64,000 bases of DNA from Paulinella micropora (GCA_009731375.1 BJOX01000010.1:475025-539024), one strand, 5' to 3'. Positions 28,421-42,029 are shown, counted from the first letter of the stretch. The notes: generated by a model not told the origin, from the letters alone. A program made the numbers and translations.

Positions 28421-29890
28421 TATCCATCCATCCATACATACATACATACATACATACATACATGATAAACCTTTTGCAGAATGACATACTTTACTCACTT
28501 ACTCACTTACTCACTTACATACATACATACATTCATACATACATACAACATACAAACATACATACATACATACATACATGCATACAACATACGTCCGTAC
28601 GTACGTACATACGTACAGGGTAAATTTATTGCAGAATGACATAGTTTACTCACTTACTCACTTACTCATACATACATACATACATACATACATACATACA
28701 TACATACATGATAAATTTATTGCAGAATGATATACTTTACTCACTTACTCACTTACTCACTTACATACATACATACATACATAAATACATACATACATAC
28801 AGACAGACAGACAAACAGACAGAGGGATCAATTTGTTTCAATAAGACCGACACACAAGATGTCAAGAAGGTCGAGGAAGAAGCAGCGGAAAGGGAAATAC
28901 ATACATACATACATACATACATACATACAAAAGGATCAATATCGTTCAACAAGACCATGCAATACATAAGTACATACATTCATACATATATGCAACAAGC
29001 CACAGGGGGAAGCAACACCACCTATCCTTCTATCCATAACATACATACATACATACATACATACATACATACATACATACATACATACATACATGACACA
29101 CATGCATTCGTTTCACACTCAAGGGTTAGAAGAAGCAACTCTTGCATTCAGGTCAACACGACTAACATTACATTACATTTCATTACATTACATTACATCA
29201 CATTTAATTACACTACATTACTTACATACATACATACATACATACATACATTCATACATAAAGAAGAAGCAACTCTTTACATCAGGTTAAGTCGCCATTA
29301 CATTACATTACATACATACATGCATACATACATACATGCATGTATAAATACATACATACATACATACGTACATACATACACACATACAACATACATAACA
29401 TAACATGACATAACATGACATAACATAACATGACATGACATAACATAACATAACATAACATAACATAACATAAGACCATACATACATACATACATACATG
29501 TCTACATGTCTACATACATACATACATACCTGCATACAAACTGCATACAAAAGGAGCAACAGGTCGAAACATAGTCCACACCACGCCTTACATCACATCA
29601 TGTACAACATACACTATATACATACATACATACAGACATACATACATACATTCATATACTCACTTACTCACATACATACTTACCTATAATTTATCCATCC
29701 ATCCATCCATCCATCCACCCACCCGTCCACCCATCCATCCATCCATCTATCCGTCCATCTATCCATCCATCCATACGTACATACATACATACATACATGA
29801 TACATTTATTGCAGAATGACATACTTTACTCACTTACTCACTTACTCACTTACTCACATACTTACTTAGTTACACACTCACACACATACA

Positions 29891-29923
<33 letters not shown>

Positions 29924-30062
29924 GCATACATACATACATAACATAACATAACATAACATAACATAAAACAACATAACATACCAGAACAGAACAGAACAGA
30001 ACAGAACGTACTTACTACTTACTTACTTACTTGCATGCATACATACATACATACATACTTAC
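28420..30062 (+). repeat. Type-4 islands, (ATCC)n and pentamers, with further type-1 islands
   Basis: Type-4 islands (GATAAATTTATTGCAGAATG and kin, followed by CTCACTTACTCAC) occur near 28,463, 28,617, 28,709 and 29,798. Type-1 islands occur near 28,826, 28,929, 29,131, 29,265 and 29,550. ATCC runs lie at 29,693-29,773, (ACATA)n at 29,395-29,472 and 29,939-29,975, and CCAGAACAGAACAG near 29,980. The order parallels 11.4-12.4 kb. Confidence 0.8.
28859..28893 (+). pseudogene. Possible relict of a Lys/Glu tail exon
   Basis: ATGTCAAGAAGGTCGAGGAA, then GAAGCAGCGGAAAGG. The GTCAAGAAGG(C/T)xGAGGAAGA core matches exon 6 (26,131) at about 19 of 22 bases, and the following GGGAAATACATAC matches GGTAAATACATAC except that the donor GT has become GG. 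Entered in phase 1 after exon 6 it would read DVKKVEEEAAER. It may be a duplicated exon that has lost its donor. The upstream ACACACAAG is a poor acceptor. Confidence 0.3.
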
Positions 30063-30270
30063 ATACACTTATTTACTTTTACATTATTATATACATATAC
30101 ATATACATATATACATCTCGACTTAGCCCTCCATACATACATACATACATACATACATACATACATACATGCATATACATGCATACATACATACATACAT
30201 ACGTACATACATACATACGTACATACATACATACATACACACATGCATACAAAAGGAGCAAGTACGTACG
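30063..30270. other. Short conserved patch and (CATA)n
   Basis: TTACATTATTATATACAT and ACATCTCGACTTAGCCCTCC (about 30,080-30,133), repeated at about 32,627-32,682. The CTCGACTTAGC piece also occurs in the conserved segment at about 39,072. A type-1 head, ACAAAAGGAGCAAG (30,249), is followed directly by (CGTA)n without the rest of the island. Confidence 0.6.
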
Positions 30271-30533
30271 TACGTACGTACTTACTTACTTACTTACTTA
30301 CTTACTCACTTACTCACTTACTCACTTACTTACTGGGTTACCCACTTTCTTGTACATTGTTTCATGCATTCATTCATTCATTCATTCATTCATACATACA
30401 TACATACATACATACACATACATACATACATACATCATACATACATACATACGTACATACGTACGTACGTTCGTACGTACGTACTTACGTACTTACTTAC
30501 GTACTTACTTACTTACGTACTTATGTACGTACG

Positions 30534-30566
<33 letters not shown>

Positions 30567-31021
30567 CTGGGTTACCCACTTTCTTTCAAACACACACACA
30601 CACACATACATACATACATACATACATACATGCATACATACATACATGCGTACGTACTTACTTACTTACTTACTTACTTACTTTTTTACTTACTTACTTA
30701 TTTACTGGGTTACCCACTTTCTTGCTTACATTCATTCATTCATACATACATACATACATACATACATACATACATACATAGGTACGTACTTACTTACTTA
30801 CTTACGTACTTACTTACTTATTACTTACGTACTTACTTACTGGGTTACCCACTTTCTTGCTTACATTCATTCATTCATACATACATACATACATACATAC
30901 ATACGTACTTACTTACTTACTTACTTACGTACGTACTTACTTACTGGGTTTCATACTTTATTGCTTACATTCATTCATTCATTCATTCATTCATTCATTC
31001 ATTCATTCATACACACATACG

Positions 31022-31078
<57 letters not shown>

Positions 31079-31163
31079 GCTTACTTACTTACTGTTACCC
31101 ACTTTCTTGCTTACATACATACATACATACCTACATACGTACGTACGTACGTACGTACGTTCG

Positions 31164-31194
<31 letters not shown>

Positions 31195-31283
31195 GTAGTT
31201 CCGTACTTACTTACGTAGTTCCGTACTTACTTACTTACTTACTTACATACTGGGTTACCCACTTTCTTGCTTACATTCATACA

Positions 31284-31317
<34 letters not shown>

Positions 31318-31560
31318 CATACATACGTACGTACGTACTTACTTACTTACTTACTTACTTACGTACTTACTTACTGGTTTACCCACTTTCTTGCTTACAT
31401 GCATACATACATGCATACATACATACATACATACATACATACCTACATACATACATACATACGTACATACGTACATACATACATACATACATACATACAT
31501 ACATACATGCATACATACGAACGTAATTACTTACTGGATTACCCACTTTCTTGCTTACAG
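30270..31560 (+). repeat. Type-3 islands in (CTTA)n/(CATA)n, first cluster
   Basis: Nine islands of the form CTTACTGGGTTACCCACTTT, then CTTGCTTACAT, near 30,330, 30,562, 30,705, 30,840, 30,943, 31,093, 31,249, 31,373 and 31,533. Each unit runs (CATA)n, (CGTA)n, (CTTA)n, then the island. Period is about 100-230 bp. No coding content. Confidence 0.88.
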
Positions 31561-31589
31561 TCATTCATACATACATACACACATACATG

Positions 31590-32048
31590 CAGTACAAATG
31601 TCATTACACACATACATGCATACATACATACATACATACTTGCATACATACATACATATATACATACATACATAAGTAGGTACATACGTACGTACGCACC
31701 CATGCAGAAACACACACACACACACACACATACACACATACATACATACATACATGCATACATAACATACATACATGCATACATACACACACACACACAC
31801 AAACATACATACATACATACATACATACATACATACATACATACATACATGCATACATGCATACATAACGTACATACATAACATACATAAAATACATATA
31901 TAACATACATGTATAACATATATACGTACATACATACATACATACATACATACATACATACATACATACATACTTACACACAATTGACAGTACGTACATT
32001 ATATATACACACACAGACACATACATACATACATATTGTTGTTGTTTC

Positions 32049-32095
<47 letters not shown>

Positions 32096-32480
32096 CTGTT
32101 GTTGTTGCTGTTGCGGTTGTCGCTGCTTGTGTTGTTGTTGTTGTTGCTGTAACTTGTTGCTGTTGTTGCTATTGTTGTTGTTGCTGTTGTTGTTGTTGTT
32201 GTTGTTGTTTGTTGCTGTTGTTGCTATTGCTGCTGTTGCTGTTGTTGTTGCTGTTGTTGTTGCTGTTGTTGCTGCTGCTGCTGTTGCTGTTGTTGTTGTT
32301 GTTGCTGTTGTTGTTGCTGCTGCTGCTGTTGTTGTTGTTGTTGTTGCTGTTGTTGTTGTTGTTGTTGTTGTTGCTATTGCTGTCGTTGCTGTTTTGCGCC
32401 GCAGCATGTACGACCGCAACATGCGTGCGTACACACATAGATGCAAAAAGCAACACCTTTACATACAGACATACATATAA
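31590..32480. repeat. Partial unit: conserved segment end, (GTT)n and exon-0 candidate without exon 1
   Basis: Carries GCAGTACAAATGTCATTACAC (about 31,590), the ACACAATTGACAGTACG marker, (GTT)n at 32,036-32,395, and the 20-nt exon-0 candidate at 32,405-32,424. It then leaves the unit pattern after AAAAAGCAACACCTTTACAT. The GATA/CT tracts and ankyrin exon 1 that follow in A, B and C are missing. Confidence 0.8.
32405..32424 (+). other. Exon-0 candidate, partial unit
   Basis: Unchanged 20-nt stretch following TTTGCGCCGCAG (C to G/T change in the upstream CGCGCC is the only visible difference). It is orphaned here, with no ankyrin exon 1 before the next unit. Confidence 0.3.
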
Positions 32481-32741
32481 AAATACATACATACATACAT
32501 ACATACGTACATACATACATACATACATATATACATATATACATACATACATACATACATGCATACATACATACTTACTTACTTGCATGCATACATACAT
32601 ACATACATACATACACTTATGTACTTTTACATTATTATATACATGTACATACACATATATACATCTCGACTTAGCCCTCCATACATACACACATACATAC
32701 ATGCGTACATACATACATACGTACATACATACATACATACA

Positions 32742-32827
32742 AAAGGAGCAAGCGGTTCAATCAGGTCGACACGTAGTACACACCACACCTTGCATGACAT
32801 ATTAGACATTACAATTATTACATTACA

Positions 32828-32858
<31 letters not shown>

Positions 32859-33456
32859 CATACGTACGTACGTACGTACGTACGCAAGTACACACATGCA
32901 TACAAAAGGAGCAAGTGGTTTCAGCAGGTCGACACATAGTAAACACCATGCTTTACATAATATAACATACATTACATACATTACATACATGCAAACATGC
33001 ATACAAAAGGAGCAAGTGGTTCAATCAGGTCCACACGTAGTACACACCACGCCTTGCGTCACATAGCATACTTTACATAACATAACATACATGCATGCAT
33101 ACATACATACATCATACATACATACATACATACATACATACATGCATACATACATGCATGCATACAAACAGAATATATACATTAGTACACACATTACGTA
33201 CATACATACATACATACATACATACATACATACATACATAAATACATACATACATACATACAAAAAGAGCAAGTGGTTCAATCAGGTCCACACGAAGAAC
33301 ACTCACATAACATACAGTACATACATGCATGCATACAACATATATACATACATACATACATATATACATACATACATACATACATACATACATACATACA
33401 TACATACATACATACATACATACATACATTGTTACTTACTTATTCACTCACATACA

Positions 33457-33480
<24 letters not shown>
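32742..33480 (+). repeat. Type-1 islands, third cluster
   Basis: Islands near 32,742, 32,904, 33,005 and 33,262 with GGAGCAAG(T/C)GGTT(T)CA, CAGGTCxACACGTAGTACAC and related blocks. The last two have GTCCACACG in place of GTCGACACA, a sub-family that also appears at 33,853, 34,362 and 53,637. Confidence 0.8.
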
Positions 33481-33490
<10 letters not shown>

Positions 33491-33677
33491 CATTCATCAC
33501 TACCTTTTTGCAGCATTCACACTTACTCACTCACTTAACTTACTTACATATTACTTGCTTAGTTACTTACTTACTCAGTTGTTTACTTGGTTACTTGCTT
33601 ATTCATATGCATACATACATACATACATACATACACACATACATGCATACATATTGCTACTTTTTTGCAGCATTCAC

Positions 33678-33714
<37 letters not shown>

Positions 33715-33943
33715 ACTTATTTACTTACTTACTTTTTTACTTTGTTACTTATATTTGTTCACTCACATACATACATACATACATACATACATGCATACAA
33801 ACAGAATACATACATTAGTACATACATACATACATACATACATACATACAAAAAGAGCAAATGGTTCAATCAGGTCCACATGAAGAACACCCCACGCCTT
33901 ACATCACATAACATACAGTACATACATGCATGCATACATACAA

Positions 33944-34004
<61 letters not shown>

Positions 34005-34192
34005 ATTTATCACTACCTTTTTGCAGCATTCACACTTACTTACTTACTTAACTTACTTACATACTTACTTGCTTAGTTACTTACTTACTCAGTTGTTTAC
34101 TTTGTTACTTGCTTATTCATATGCATTCATACACACATACATACATACACACATACATACATACATTTATTGCTATTTTTTGCAGCATTCAC

Positions 34193-34232
<40 letters not shown>

Positions 34233-34918
34233 TTTTACTTTGTTACTTATATTTGTTCACTCACATACATACAGACATACATACATACATACATACATGC
34301 ATGCATACAAACAGAATACATACATACATACATACATACATACATACATACATTCATACAAAAAGAGCAAATGGTTCAATCAGGTCCACACGAAGAACAC
34401 CCCACGCCTTACATCACATAACATACATTCTTACATTCATTCATACATACATACATACATACATACAGACGTACGTACCTACGTACTTACTTACCATGCA
34501 TACATACATACAAACATACATACATACATATATATATACATACATACATACATACATACATACATACATACATACATACATACTTTGTTACTTACTTATT
34601 CACTCACATACATACATATATACATTTATCACTACCTTTTTGCAGCATTCACACTTACTTAATTACTTAACTTACTTACATACTCACTTGCTTAGTTACT
34701 TACTTACTCAGTTGTTTACTTTCTTACTTGCTTATTCATATGCATACATACATACATACATACATACATACACACATACATACATACATTTATTGCTACT
34801 TTTTTGCAGCATTCACACTTACTTACTTACTTACTTACTTAACTTATTTACTTACTTACTTTTTTACTTTGTTACTTATATTTGTTGACTCACTCACATA
34901 CATACATACATACATACA

Positions 34919-34952
<34 letters not shown>

Positions 34953-35237
34953 CACACATACATACATGCATACATACATACATACACACATACATACATA
35001 CATTTATTGTTACTTTTTTTGCAGCATTCACACTTACTTACTTGCTTACTTACTTAACTTACTTACGTACTTAGTTTTTTACTTATTTACTTATTCACTC
35101 ACATACATAACATACATACATACATGCATACATACATACACACATACATACAGATATACATACATACATACATACAACAAGCCACAGATCAAAGCAACCA
35201 CAACTACTCTTCTATCCACACATATCATTCATTCATT

Positions 35238-35269
<32 letters not shown>

Positions 35270-35400
35270 CATACATACATGTATACATAGCATAACATAA
35301 CGTAACATAACGTAACATAACATAACATAACATAACATAATATAACAGAAGATAACATAACATAACGTAACATAACGTAGCGTAATACATACATACATAC
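33480..35400 (+). repeat. Type-2 islands, second cluster, with type-1 copies between
   Basis: Type-2 islands (TTTTTTGCAGCATTCACACT and CTTA runs, then TTTTTTACTTTGTTACTTA) near 33,510, 33,667, 34,020, 34,180, 34,643, 34,805 and 35,025. Type-1 copies lie at 33,853 and 34,362. A unique patch, CAACAAGCCACAGATCAAAG (about 35,174), recurs at 54,176. An (ACATA)n/(ACGTA)n pentamer run lies at 35,287-35,390. Confidence 0.82.
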
Positions 35401-35593
35401 ATACATACATACATTTTATTACATACATGACTAACTTTTTGCAGGAACCACAAATACGTACTTACTTACTTACTTACTTACGTACTTACTCACTGGGTTA
35501 GCCACTTTCTTGCTTACATTCATTCATTCATTCATACATACATACATCATACATACATACATACATACATACATACATACATACGTACGTACG

Positions 35594-35636
<43 letters not shown>

Positions 35637-35651
35637 CTACTTACTTACTTA

Positions 35652-35684
<33 letters not shown>

Positions 35685-35908
35685 GTACTTACTTACTGGG
35701 TTACCCACTTTCTTGCTTACATTCATTCATACATCCATCCATCCATACATACATACATACATACATACATACATTCATGCATACATACATACATACATAC
35801 ATACATACATACATACATACATACATACATACATAATACATACGTACGTACGTACGTACATACATACATACGTACGTACTTGCGTACGTACGTAAGTACG
35901 TACGTACG

Positions 35909-35951
<43 letters not shown>

Positions 35952-36047
35952 GTATTTCATACTGGGTTACCCGCTTTCTTGCTTACATTCATTCATACGT
36001 ACAGACATACATACATACATACATACATACATACATACATACGTACG

Positions 36048-36095
<48 letters not shown>

Positions 36096-36250
36096 CACTT
36101 ACTGGGTTACCCACTTTCTTGCTACTCACTTACTTAATTACTTGGCTTCCCACTTTCTTTCTTTCTTACATACATACATAGATACATACATACATGCATA
36201 CATATCTACGTACTTATTTACTCACTTACTTACTTTTTTGGTTACCCACG

Positions 36251-36295
<45 letters not shown>

Positions 36296-36399
36296 GGTTA
36301 CCCTTTTTTCTTGCTTGCATTCATAACTACATGTATGCATACATGCATACATACATACGTACATACATACATATATACATACGTACATACATACATACA

Positions 36400-36432
<33 letters not shown>

Positions 36433-36790
36433 GCTTACTTGCTTACTCTCTTTCCTGCTTACATACATACATAACATACATACATACATACATACATGCA
36501 TACATACTTACATACATACATACTTACTTACTTACTTACTTACTTGCTTACTTGGTTACCCACTTTCCTGCTTAAATTCATACATACAGACATACAGACA
36601 TACATACATACATATATACGTACGTACGTACTTACTTACTTACTTACTTACTTACTTAATTACTTACTTACTTACTTACTTACTTATTTACTTACTTACT
36701 TACTTACTTACTTGCTTACTTCGTTGCCCACTTTCCTGCTTACATACATACATACATACATACAAACATACATTCATACATACATACTTA

Positions 36791-36825
<35 letters not shown>

Positions 36826-37010
36826 GCTTGCTTACTTGGTTACCCACTTTCTTGCTTACATACATACATTCATACATACATTCATACATACATATATTCA
36901 TACATTCATACATTCATACATACATACATACTTACTACTTACTTACTTACTTACCTACTTACTTACTTACTTTCTTAGTCTTACTTTCTTACTTACTTAC
37001 TCACTTATTC
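35400..37010 (+). repeat. Type-3 islands, second cluster
   Basis: Starts with CTAACTTTTTGCAGGAACC (about 35,432), then islands GGGTTACCCACTTT or GGTTACCC...TTGC near 35,494, 35,697, 35,964, 36,103, 36,150, 36,240, 36,297, 36,440, 36,556, 36,722 and 36,838, separated by (CATA)n, (CGTA)n and (CTTA)n. Confidence 0.85.
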
Positions 37011-37045
37011 ACATACAATATTATATACGTACATCCATACATACA

Positions 37046-37076
<31 letters not shown>

Positions 37077-37090
37077 CATACATACATACA

Positions 37091-37124
<34 letters not shown>

Positions 37125-37286
37125 CACACACACATATACATATATACATACATACATACATACATACACACATACATACATACATACACACATACACACA
37201 TACATACATACATACATACATCGCTACCTTTTTGCAGCTTTCACACTTACTTACTTACTTACTTACTTTCTTAGTTTTTTACTTTA

Positions 37287-37317
<31 letters not shown>

Positions 37318-37429
37318 CATACATGCACACATACATACATACATCGCTACCTTTTTTACAGCATTCACACTTAACTTACTTATTTACTTACTTACTTACT
37401 TACTTTTTTTTGCAGCATTCACACTTAAC

Positions 37430-37473
<44 letters not shown>

Positions 37474-37691
37474 CTATTCTTGTTACTTTCTTCTTACTTA
37501 CTTACTTACTTACTTACTTAGTTTTTATTTTATTACTTACTTATTTACATACATACATACATACATACACACATAGATGCATCGCTACCTTTTTGCAGCA
37601 TTCACACTTACTTAACTTACTTACTTACTTACTTACTATTCTTCTCAATTTCTTCTTACTTACTTACTTACTTACTTAGTTTTTCACTTAA

Positions 37692-37722
<31 letters not shown>

Positions 37723-38133
37723 AACACACATATACATACGTACATACATACATACATACATCGCTACCTTTTGCAGCATTCACACTTACTTAACTTACTT
37801 ACTTATTTACTTACTTACCATTCTTCTTACTTCTTCTTACTTGCTTACTTACTTACTTACGTGCTTAGTTTTTTTTATTACTTTATTACTTACTTATTTA
37901 CTCACATACATACATACATACATACATGCATACATACATACATACATAGCTACCTTTTTGCAGCATTCACACTTACTTAACTTACTTACTTACTTACTAT
38001 TCTTCTTACTTACTTACTTTGTTTTTACTTTATTACTTACTTATTCGCTCACATACATACATGCATGCATACATAAATACATGCATACATACATACATAC
38101 ATACATACATCGCTACCTTTTTGTAGCATTCAC

Positions 38134-38168
<35 letters not shown>

Positions 38169-38297
38169 GACTTTCTATTCTTCTTACTTTCTTCTTACTT
38201 ACTTACAAACTTACTCACTTATTTACGCACTTACTTAGTTTTTTACTTTGTTACTTACTTATTTATTCACATACATAACGTGCATACAAACAATACA

Positions 38298-38330
<33 letters not shown>

Positions 38331-38486
38331 TTATCGCTCTCTTTTGCAGCATTCAGATTTACTTAACTTACTTACTTAACTTTCTTCTTACTTACTTACT
38401 TACTTACTGATTTACTTATTTATTTACTTACTTACTCACTTGGTTTTTTACATTGTTACTTACATACATTACATACATAACATACA

Positions 38487-38522
<36 letters not shown>

Positions 38523-38783
38523 TACAGACATTTATCGCTACCTTTTTGCAGCATTCACATTTACTTACTAAACTTACTTACATACTTACTTGCTTAGTTA
38601 CTTACTTACGCAGTTTTTTACTTTGTTACTTGCTTATTACGTACATACATACATACATACATACATACATACATACATTTATTGCTAGTTTTTTGCAGCA
38701 TTCACACTTACTTACTTACTTACCTAACTCACTTAGTTACTTGGTGTTTTACTTTGTTACTTACTTATTCACTCACATATATA

Positions 38784-38814
<31 letters not shown>

Positions 38815-38867
38815 CACATACATACATACGTACAAACAAACATACATACATACTTACATAGTTGTAT
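37010..38867 (+). repeat. Type-2 islands, third cluster
   Basis: About eleven units near 37,228, 37,352, 37,412, 37,590, 37,773, 37,958, 38,122, 38,347, 38,548 and 38,692: CATCGCTACCTTTTTGCAG, CATTCACACTTAC, CTTA runs with CTATTCTTCTTAC, then TTTTTTAC. Several carry TTTTTACAG or TTTTGTAG in place of TTTTTGCAG, so the AG is kept more often than the base before it. Confidence 0.85.
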
Positions 38868-39218
38868 GACACCAACTCTTGTCAGCATTCACACACATAT
38901 TAGCCTTTTGCCCACCGTCGGCATACATACATACATACAAACAAACATACATACATCATACATACATACATACATACATACATACATACATACGTACGTA
39001 CGTACGTACGTGCGTACGTACGTGCGTACACTAACATGCATACATACTTGCTCGTATCGTTCGCCACTTACATCTCGACTTAGCTCCCCACTTATCAGCA
39101 ACATCTTAACTGCATCTTGTACTTCATGTTGTACTTTATTATCCATGCAATCACCTTTTCAATTTCCTCATTTTTACATACGTGCATACATACATGCGTT
39201 CTTGCAGTACAAACGCCA

Positions 39219-39235
<17 letters not shown>
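38868..39235. other. Conserved non-repetitive segment, copy B
   Basis: Counterpart of 13,164-13,560 and 61,419-61,735, with the same block order ending in TTCTTGCAGTACAAACG. It differs from A and C by lacking the 4-bp insertion in the exon-like stretch. Confidence 0.8.
39072..39146 (-). CDS. Minus-strand exon candidate, copy B
   Basis: 75 nt on the minus strand read MDNKVQHEV..., then VQDAVKMLLISGELSRD, and run to a full-consensus GTAAGTGGC donor. Composition is ordinary for protein, unlike anything produced by the surrounding repeats. The counterparts in A (13,403) and C (61,581) have a 4-bp insertion that breaks the frame. It could be the first exon of a separate minus-strand gene, a relict of one, or chance. 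I do not recognise the sequence. Confidence 0.35.
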
Positions 39236-39249
<14 letters not shown>

Positions 39250-39640
39250 CATACATGCATACATAAATTCATACATACACGCATACATGCATGCATGCAT
39301 ACATACATACATGCATACATACATACATACATGTACATACATAAGTAGGTACATACGTATGTACGGACCCATACAGACACACACACACACACATACATAG
39401 ATACATAGATACATACATACACACATACATACATACATACATATATACATGCATACATACATAAACATACATACATCCATACATACATCCATACATACAT
39501 ACATACATGCATACATAACATACATACATAACATAAATACATAAAATACATATATAACATACATACATACATACTTACTTACTTACACACAATATATATT
39601 TCCATTACATATGTACATACACACATACATACATATATAC
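39236..39640. repeat. (CATA)n, copy B
   Basis: CATA field with the ACACAATATATATTTCC marker that precedes (GTT)n. Confidence 0.92.
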
Positions 39641-39642
39641 AT

Positions 39643-39811
39643 ATTGTTTTTGTTGTTTTTCGTTGTTTCTGTTGGTGTTGTTGGTGTTGTTGTTGTTGTT
39701 CTGTTGTTGTTTCTGTTGTTGCTGTTGCCGTTGTCGCTGCTAGTGTTGTTGCTGTTGTTGCTGTTGTTCCTGTTGTTGTTGTTGTTGTTGCTGTGTTGTT
39801 GTTGTTGTTGG

Positions 39812-39843
<32 letters not shown>

Positions 39844-39909
39844 GTTGTTGTTTGTCGCTGTTGCTGCTGCTGTTGTTGTTGTTGTTGCTGTTGTTGCTAT
39901 TGCTATTGC

Positions 39910-39943
<34 letters not shown>

Positions 39944-40012
39944 ATTGTTGTCGCTGTCGCTGTTGCTGTTGTTGTTGCTGTTGTTGTTGCTATTGCTGTC
40001 GTTGCTGTTTCG
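39643..40012. repeat. (GTT)n trinucleotide tract, copy B
   Basis: About 370 bp of GTT with GCT, GGT and CGC variants ending TTTCGCGCCGCAG. Length and interruptions differ from copies A and C while the end is fixed. Confidence 0.95.
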
Positions 40013-40020
40013 CGCCGCAG

Positions 40021-40040
40021 CATGTACGACCGCAACATGC
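40021..40040 (+). other. Exon-0 candidate, copy B
   Basis: Unchanged 20-nt stretch after CGCCGCAG and before GTGCGTACG. It stands 541 bp before the CC-ATG of exon 1 and would splice to it in frame. Confidence 0.35.
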
Positions 40041-40095
40041 GTGCGTACGCACATACATACAAAAAGCAACACCTTTACATACAGACATACATATA

Positions 40096-40129
<34 letters not shown>

Positions 40130-40272
40130 CATACATATACATACATACATAAATACATAAATACATACATACATACATACATACATACATACTTACATAC
40201 TTACATACATACATAAATACATACATACCCACATACATACACACATACATACATACGTACATACATAGTTAC

Positions 40273-40579
<307 letters not shown>

Positions 40580-40581
40580 CC

Positions 40582-40680
40582 ATGTCCGGTCAGGAGTTGG
40601 CCCAGGAGGCGTGGAACGGCAACCTGCAGCGCGTCAAGGACCTCTTGGCGCAGGGCGTGAGTGCCGACTCGGAAGACTCG
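40582..40680 (+). CDS. Ankyrin-repeat protein, exon 1 (copy B)
   Basis: 99 nt, ATG two bases after TCTCTCTAG, donor GTAAGTGCG. It encodes MSGQELAQEAWNGNLQR, then VKDLLAQGVSADSEDS. It differs from copy C only by Trp for Leu at residue 11, and from copy A additionally at Ser2 and SEDS. The A-helix/turn/B-helix pattern WNGNLQRVKDLLAQG fits an ankyrin cap repeat. Intron 1 here is about 3.7 kb, against about 0.7 kb in A, because of inserted (TTTA)n, SINE and other elements. Confidence 0.88.
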
Positions 40681-40915
40681 GTAAGTGCGCGAGAGGGAGA
40701 GGAGGCAGGCAGAGCTGCAGACACACAGACCAGCCAGGAAAGACGGGGCAGTGCAGCGTCTAACCACACAACTACTTGCCAACACAACTTGTTCAACTAT
40801 GAATTATTGTGAATGAAACACGTCAAACTGTGACTTAACAACATAGAACTGGCAGGCAGGGAACACTGTACCGCTAGCTTGAAGTCAGCTGCATGAGCAT
40901 TACACATAATATATG
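40681..40915. other. Unique intron 1 sequence shared with copy C
   Basis: GAGAGGGAGAGGAGGCAGG, CACACAGACCAGCCAGG, to AGCATTACACATAATATATGG. It matches 62,924-63,135 except that copy C lacks about 15 bp near TGCCAACACAACT and about 10 bp near ACATAGAACTG. Confidence 0.85.
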
Positions 40916-41296
40916 GTTATTTATTTATTTATTTTAGTGATTTTATTTATTTATTCATTTATTTACATATTTATTTATTTATTTATTTATTTATTCATTC
41001 ATTCATTTATTCATTTATTTATTTATTTATTTATTTATTGATTTATTCATTTATTTATTTATTTATTTATTTATTTATTTCTTCATTTATTTACTTGTTT
41101 ATTTATGTATTTATTTATTTATGTATTTATTTATTTATTCATTTATTTATTTATTTATTTATTTATTCATTCATTCATTCATGCATTTATTTATTTATTT
41201 ATTCATTTATGTATTCATTTATTTATTCATTTATTTATTCGTTGGTTTATTCATTGATTTATTCATTGATTGATTGATTGATTGATTGATTTATTC

Positions 41297-41384
<88 letters not shown>

Positions 41385-41393
41385 TTCATGCAT

Positions 41394-41434
<41 letters not shown>

Positions 41435-41440
41435 TTATTA
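40916..41440. repeat. (TTTA)n microsatellite, copy B
   Basis: About 525 bp of ATTT with TTCA, TTGA and TGTA changes, passing into (TTA)n near 41,431. It appears only in copies B and C. Confidence 0.96.
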
Positions 41441-41681
41441 TTATTATTGTTATTATTGTTATTATTTTGGAGTGTTGACTGTGACATATTTGAGGGAAAT
41501 CCCGATGAAAAAACCTAGTCACACTTGCTAAACAGAGTTCCAGCCCAATGGCCTCAAGGCGTTAAACTGTGACGCCAACTCATAACCCTTTGGTGGTAGA
41601 TGCTGGGGAGGAGGGTCGTTGCGCGCGTAAAAGATCTTAAACTCCGCATATGCTGGTTGATAGCCCAGGACCCAGCAGACA
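41441..41681. other. Unidentified non-repetitive sequence before the gap
   Basis: About 200 bp of mixed-composition sequence (TGGAGTGTTGACTGTGAC ... CCAGGACCCAGCAGAC). On the minus strand it has an open stretch with YARNDPPPQHLPP. It is absent from copy C at the corresponding position, where (TTA)n runs straight into the SINE, so it probably belongs to an inserted element whose rest lies in the gap. Confidence 0.55.
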
Positions 41682-42029
41682 NNNNNNNNNNNNNNNNNNN
41701 NNNNNNNNNNNNNNNNNNNNNNNNNNNNNNNNNNNNNNNNNNNNNNNNNNNNNNNNNNNNNNNNNNNNNNNNNNNNNNNNNNNNNNNNNNNNNNNNNNNN
41801 NNNNNNNNNNNNNNNNNNNNNNNNNNNNNNNNNNNNNNNNNNNNNNNNNNNNNNNNNNNNNNNNNNNNNNNNNNNNNNNNNNNNNNNNNNNNNNNNNNNN
41901 NNNNNNNNNNNNNNNNNNNNNNNNNNNNNNNNNNNNNNNNNNNNNNNNNNNNNNNNNNNNNNNNNNNNNNNNNNNNNNNNNNNNNNNNNNNNNNNNNNNN
42001 NNNNNNNNNNNNNNNNNNNNNNNNNNNNN
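41682..42029. other. Assembly gap, 348 N
   Basis: Continuous N run between the unidentified segment and the SINE. Confidence 0.98.
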
